Positions 63,992 to 64,000 of a stretch of DNA of 64,000 bases are shown here, piece by piece. The stretch covers positions 682,001-746,000 of the forward strand of contig CAWBGG010000009.1 in assembly GCA_963788205.1 (NCBI GenBank), read 5' to 3'. Source of the stretch: CAVVMA01 sp963788205. Lineage in GTDB: Bacteria > Desulfobacterota > Binatia > Binatales > Binataceae. Position 1 is the stretch's first letter, and the number at the start of each line of letters is the position of its first letter. The notes beneath the pieces were generated by a model. It did not search any database, was not told the DNA's origin, and worked only from the letters and a program-made list of their open reading frames with translations. The translations under genes were made by a program, and so were the position numbers.

Positions 63992-64000
63992 CTGTTTAAT

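Overview
The window is 64 kb of GC-rich bacterial DNA, probably from an uncultured soil or groundwater lineage close to Binatota (Desulfobacterota_B) or another deep deltaproteobacterial-type group. I base this on the mix of genes: an F420-type LLM oxidoreductase, a metal-dependent amidohydrolase, a GH15 glucoamylase, paired ArsA-like ATPases, a TatB/TatC pair, and secreted SBBP/NHL propeller proteins with proline-threonine linkers. The taxonomic call is inference. I recognised no tRNA, rRNA or CRISPR array.

Layout. 1-8 kb: the N-terminus of a Type IIG-like restriction-methylase running off the left edge, then ptsP, a PHP phosphoesterase, a secreted cyclophilin, a damaged CopG-type antitoxin, a GH29 fucosidase, a kinase-fold phosphotransferase and an LLM oxidoreductase. 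8.2-11.6 kb: a gene-poor stretch with a LysR stump, then an IS5-type element abutting an IS630 element. 11.8-17.6 kb: two secreted beta-helix-like proteins and an SBBP lipoprotein split by a second IS5-type element. 17.7-23.3 kb: an exopolysaccharide glycosyltransferase cluster with several frameshifts. 23.6-28.1 kb: a membrane protein, an alpha/beta hydrolase, a secreted glycosidase-like protein and an amidohydrolase. 28.2-33.3 kb: a giant DUF4011-helicase-nuclease, probably anti-phage, broken by one in-frame TGA.

The most unusual region is 34.5-45.3 kb. It is a co-directional operon encoding a VWA lipoprotein, a 4-TM protein, a tubulin/FtsZ-like GTPase, an unknown protein, an Hsp70/actin-fold ATPase, a membrane-anchored unknown protein and a zinc-ribbon/TM/triple-BON protein. 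It lies between two diverged direct repeats of about 375 bp made of host sequence (the end of an MBL-fold hydrolase gene plus the start of a metalloprotease gene), so it looks like an inserted island. A second copy of the SBBP-splitting IS5-type element cuts the Hsp70-like gene after its fifth codon. A smaller insertion at 49.9-53.8 kb (NHL-repeat protein plus a stand-alone SIR2-domain protein) is likewise bracketed by a ~50 bp repeat of the 3' end of the thioredoxin-like gene.

53.8-64 kb returns to housekeeping-type genes: a HAD phosphatase, a DUF433/DUF5615 toxin-antitoxin pair, a histone-deacetylase-fold amidohydrolase, tatB-tatC, a GH15 enzyme, a DUF4911 protein and two coupled ArsA-like ATPases. 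At the right edge an IS630 element and two MITEs sit nested in one TA dinucleotide that was shared by the stop codons of two convergent genes. Both stop codons survive because each element begins with G after the TA.
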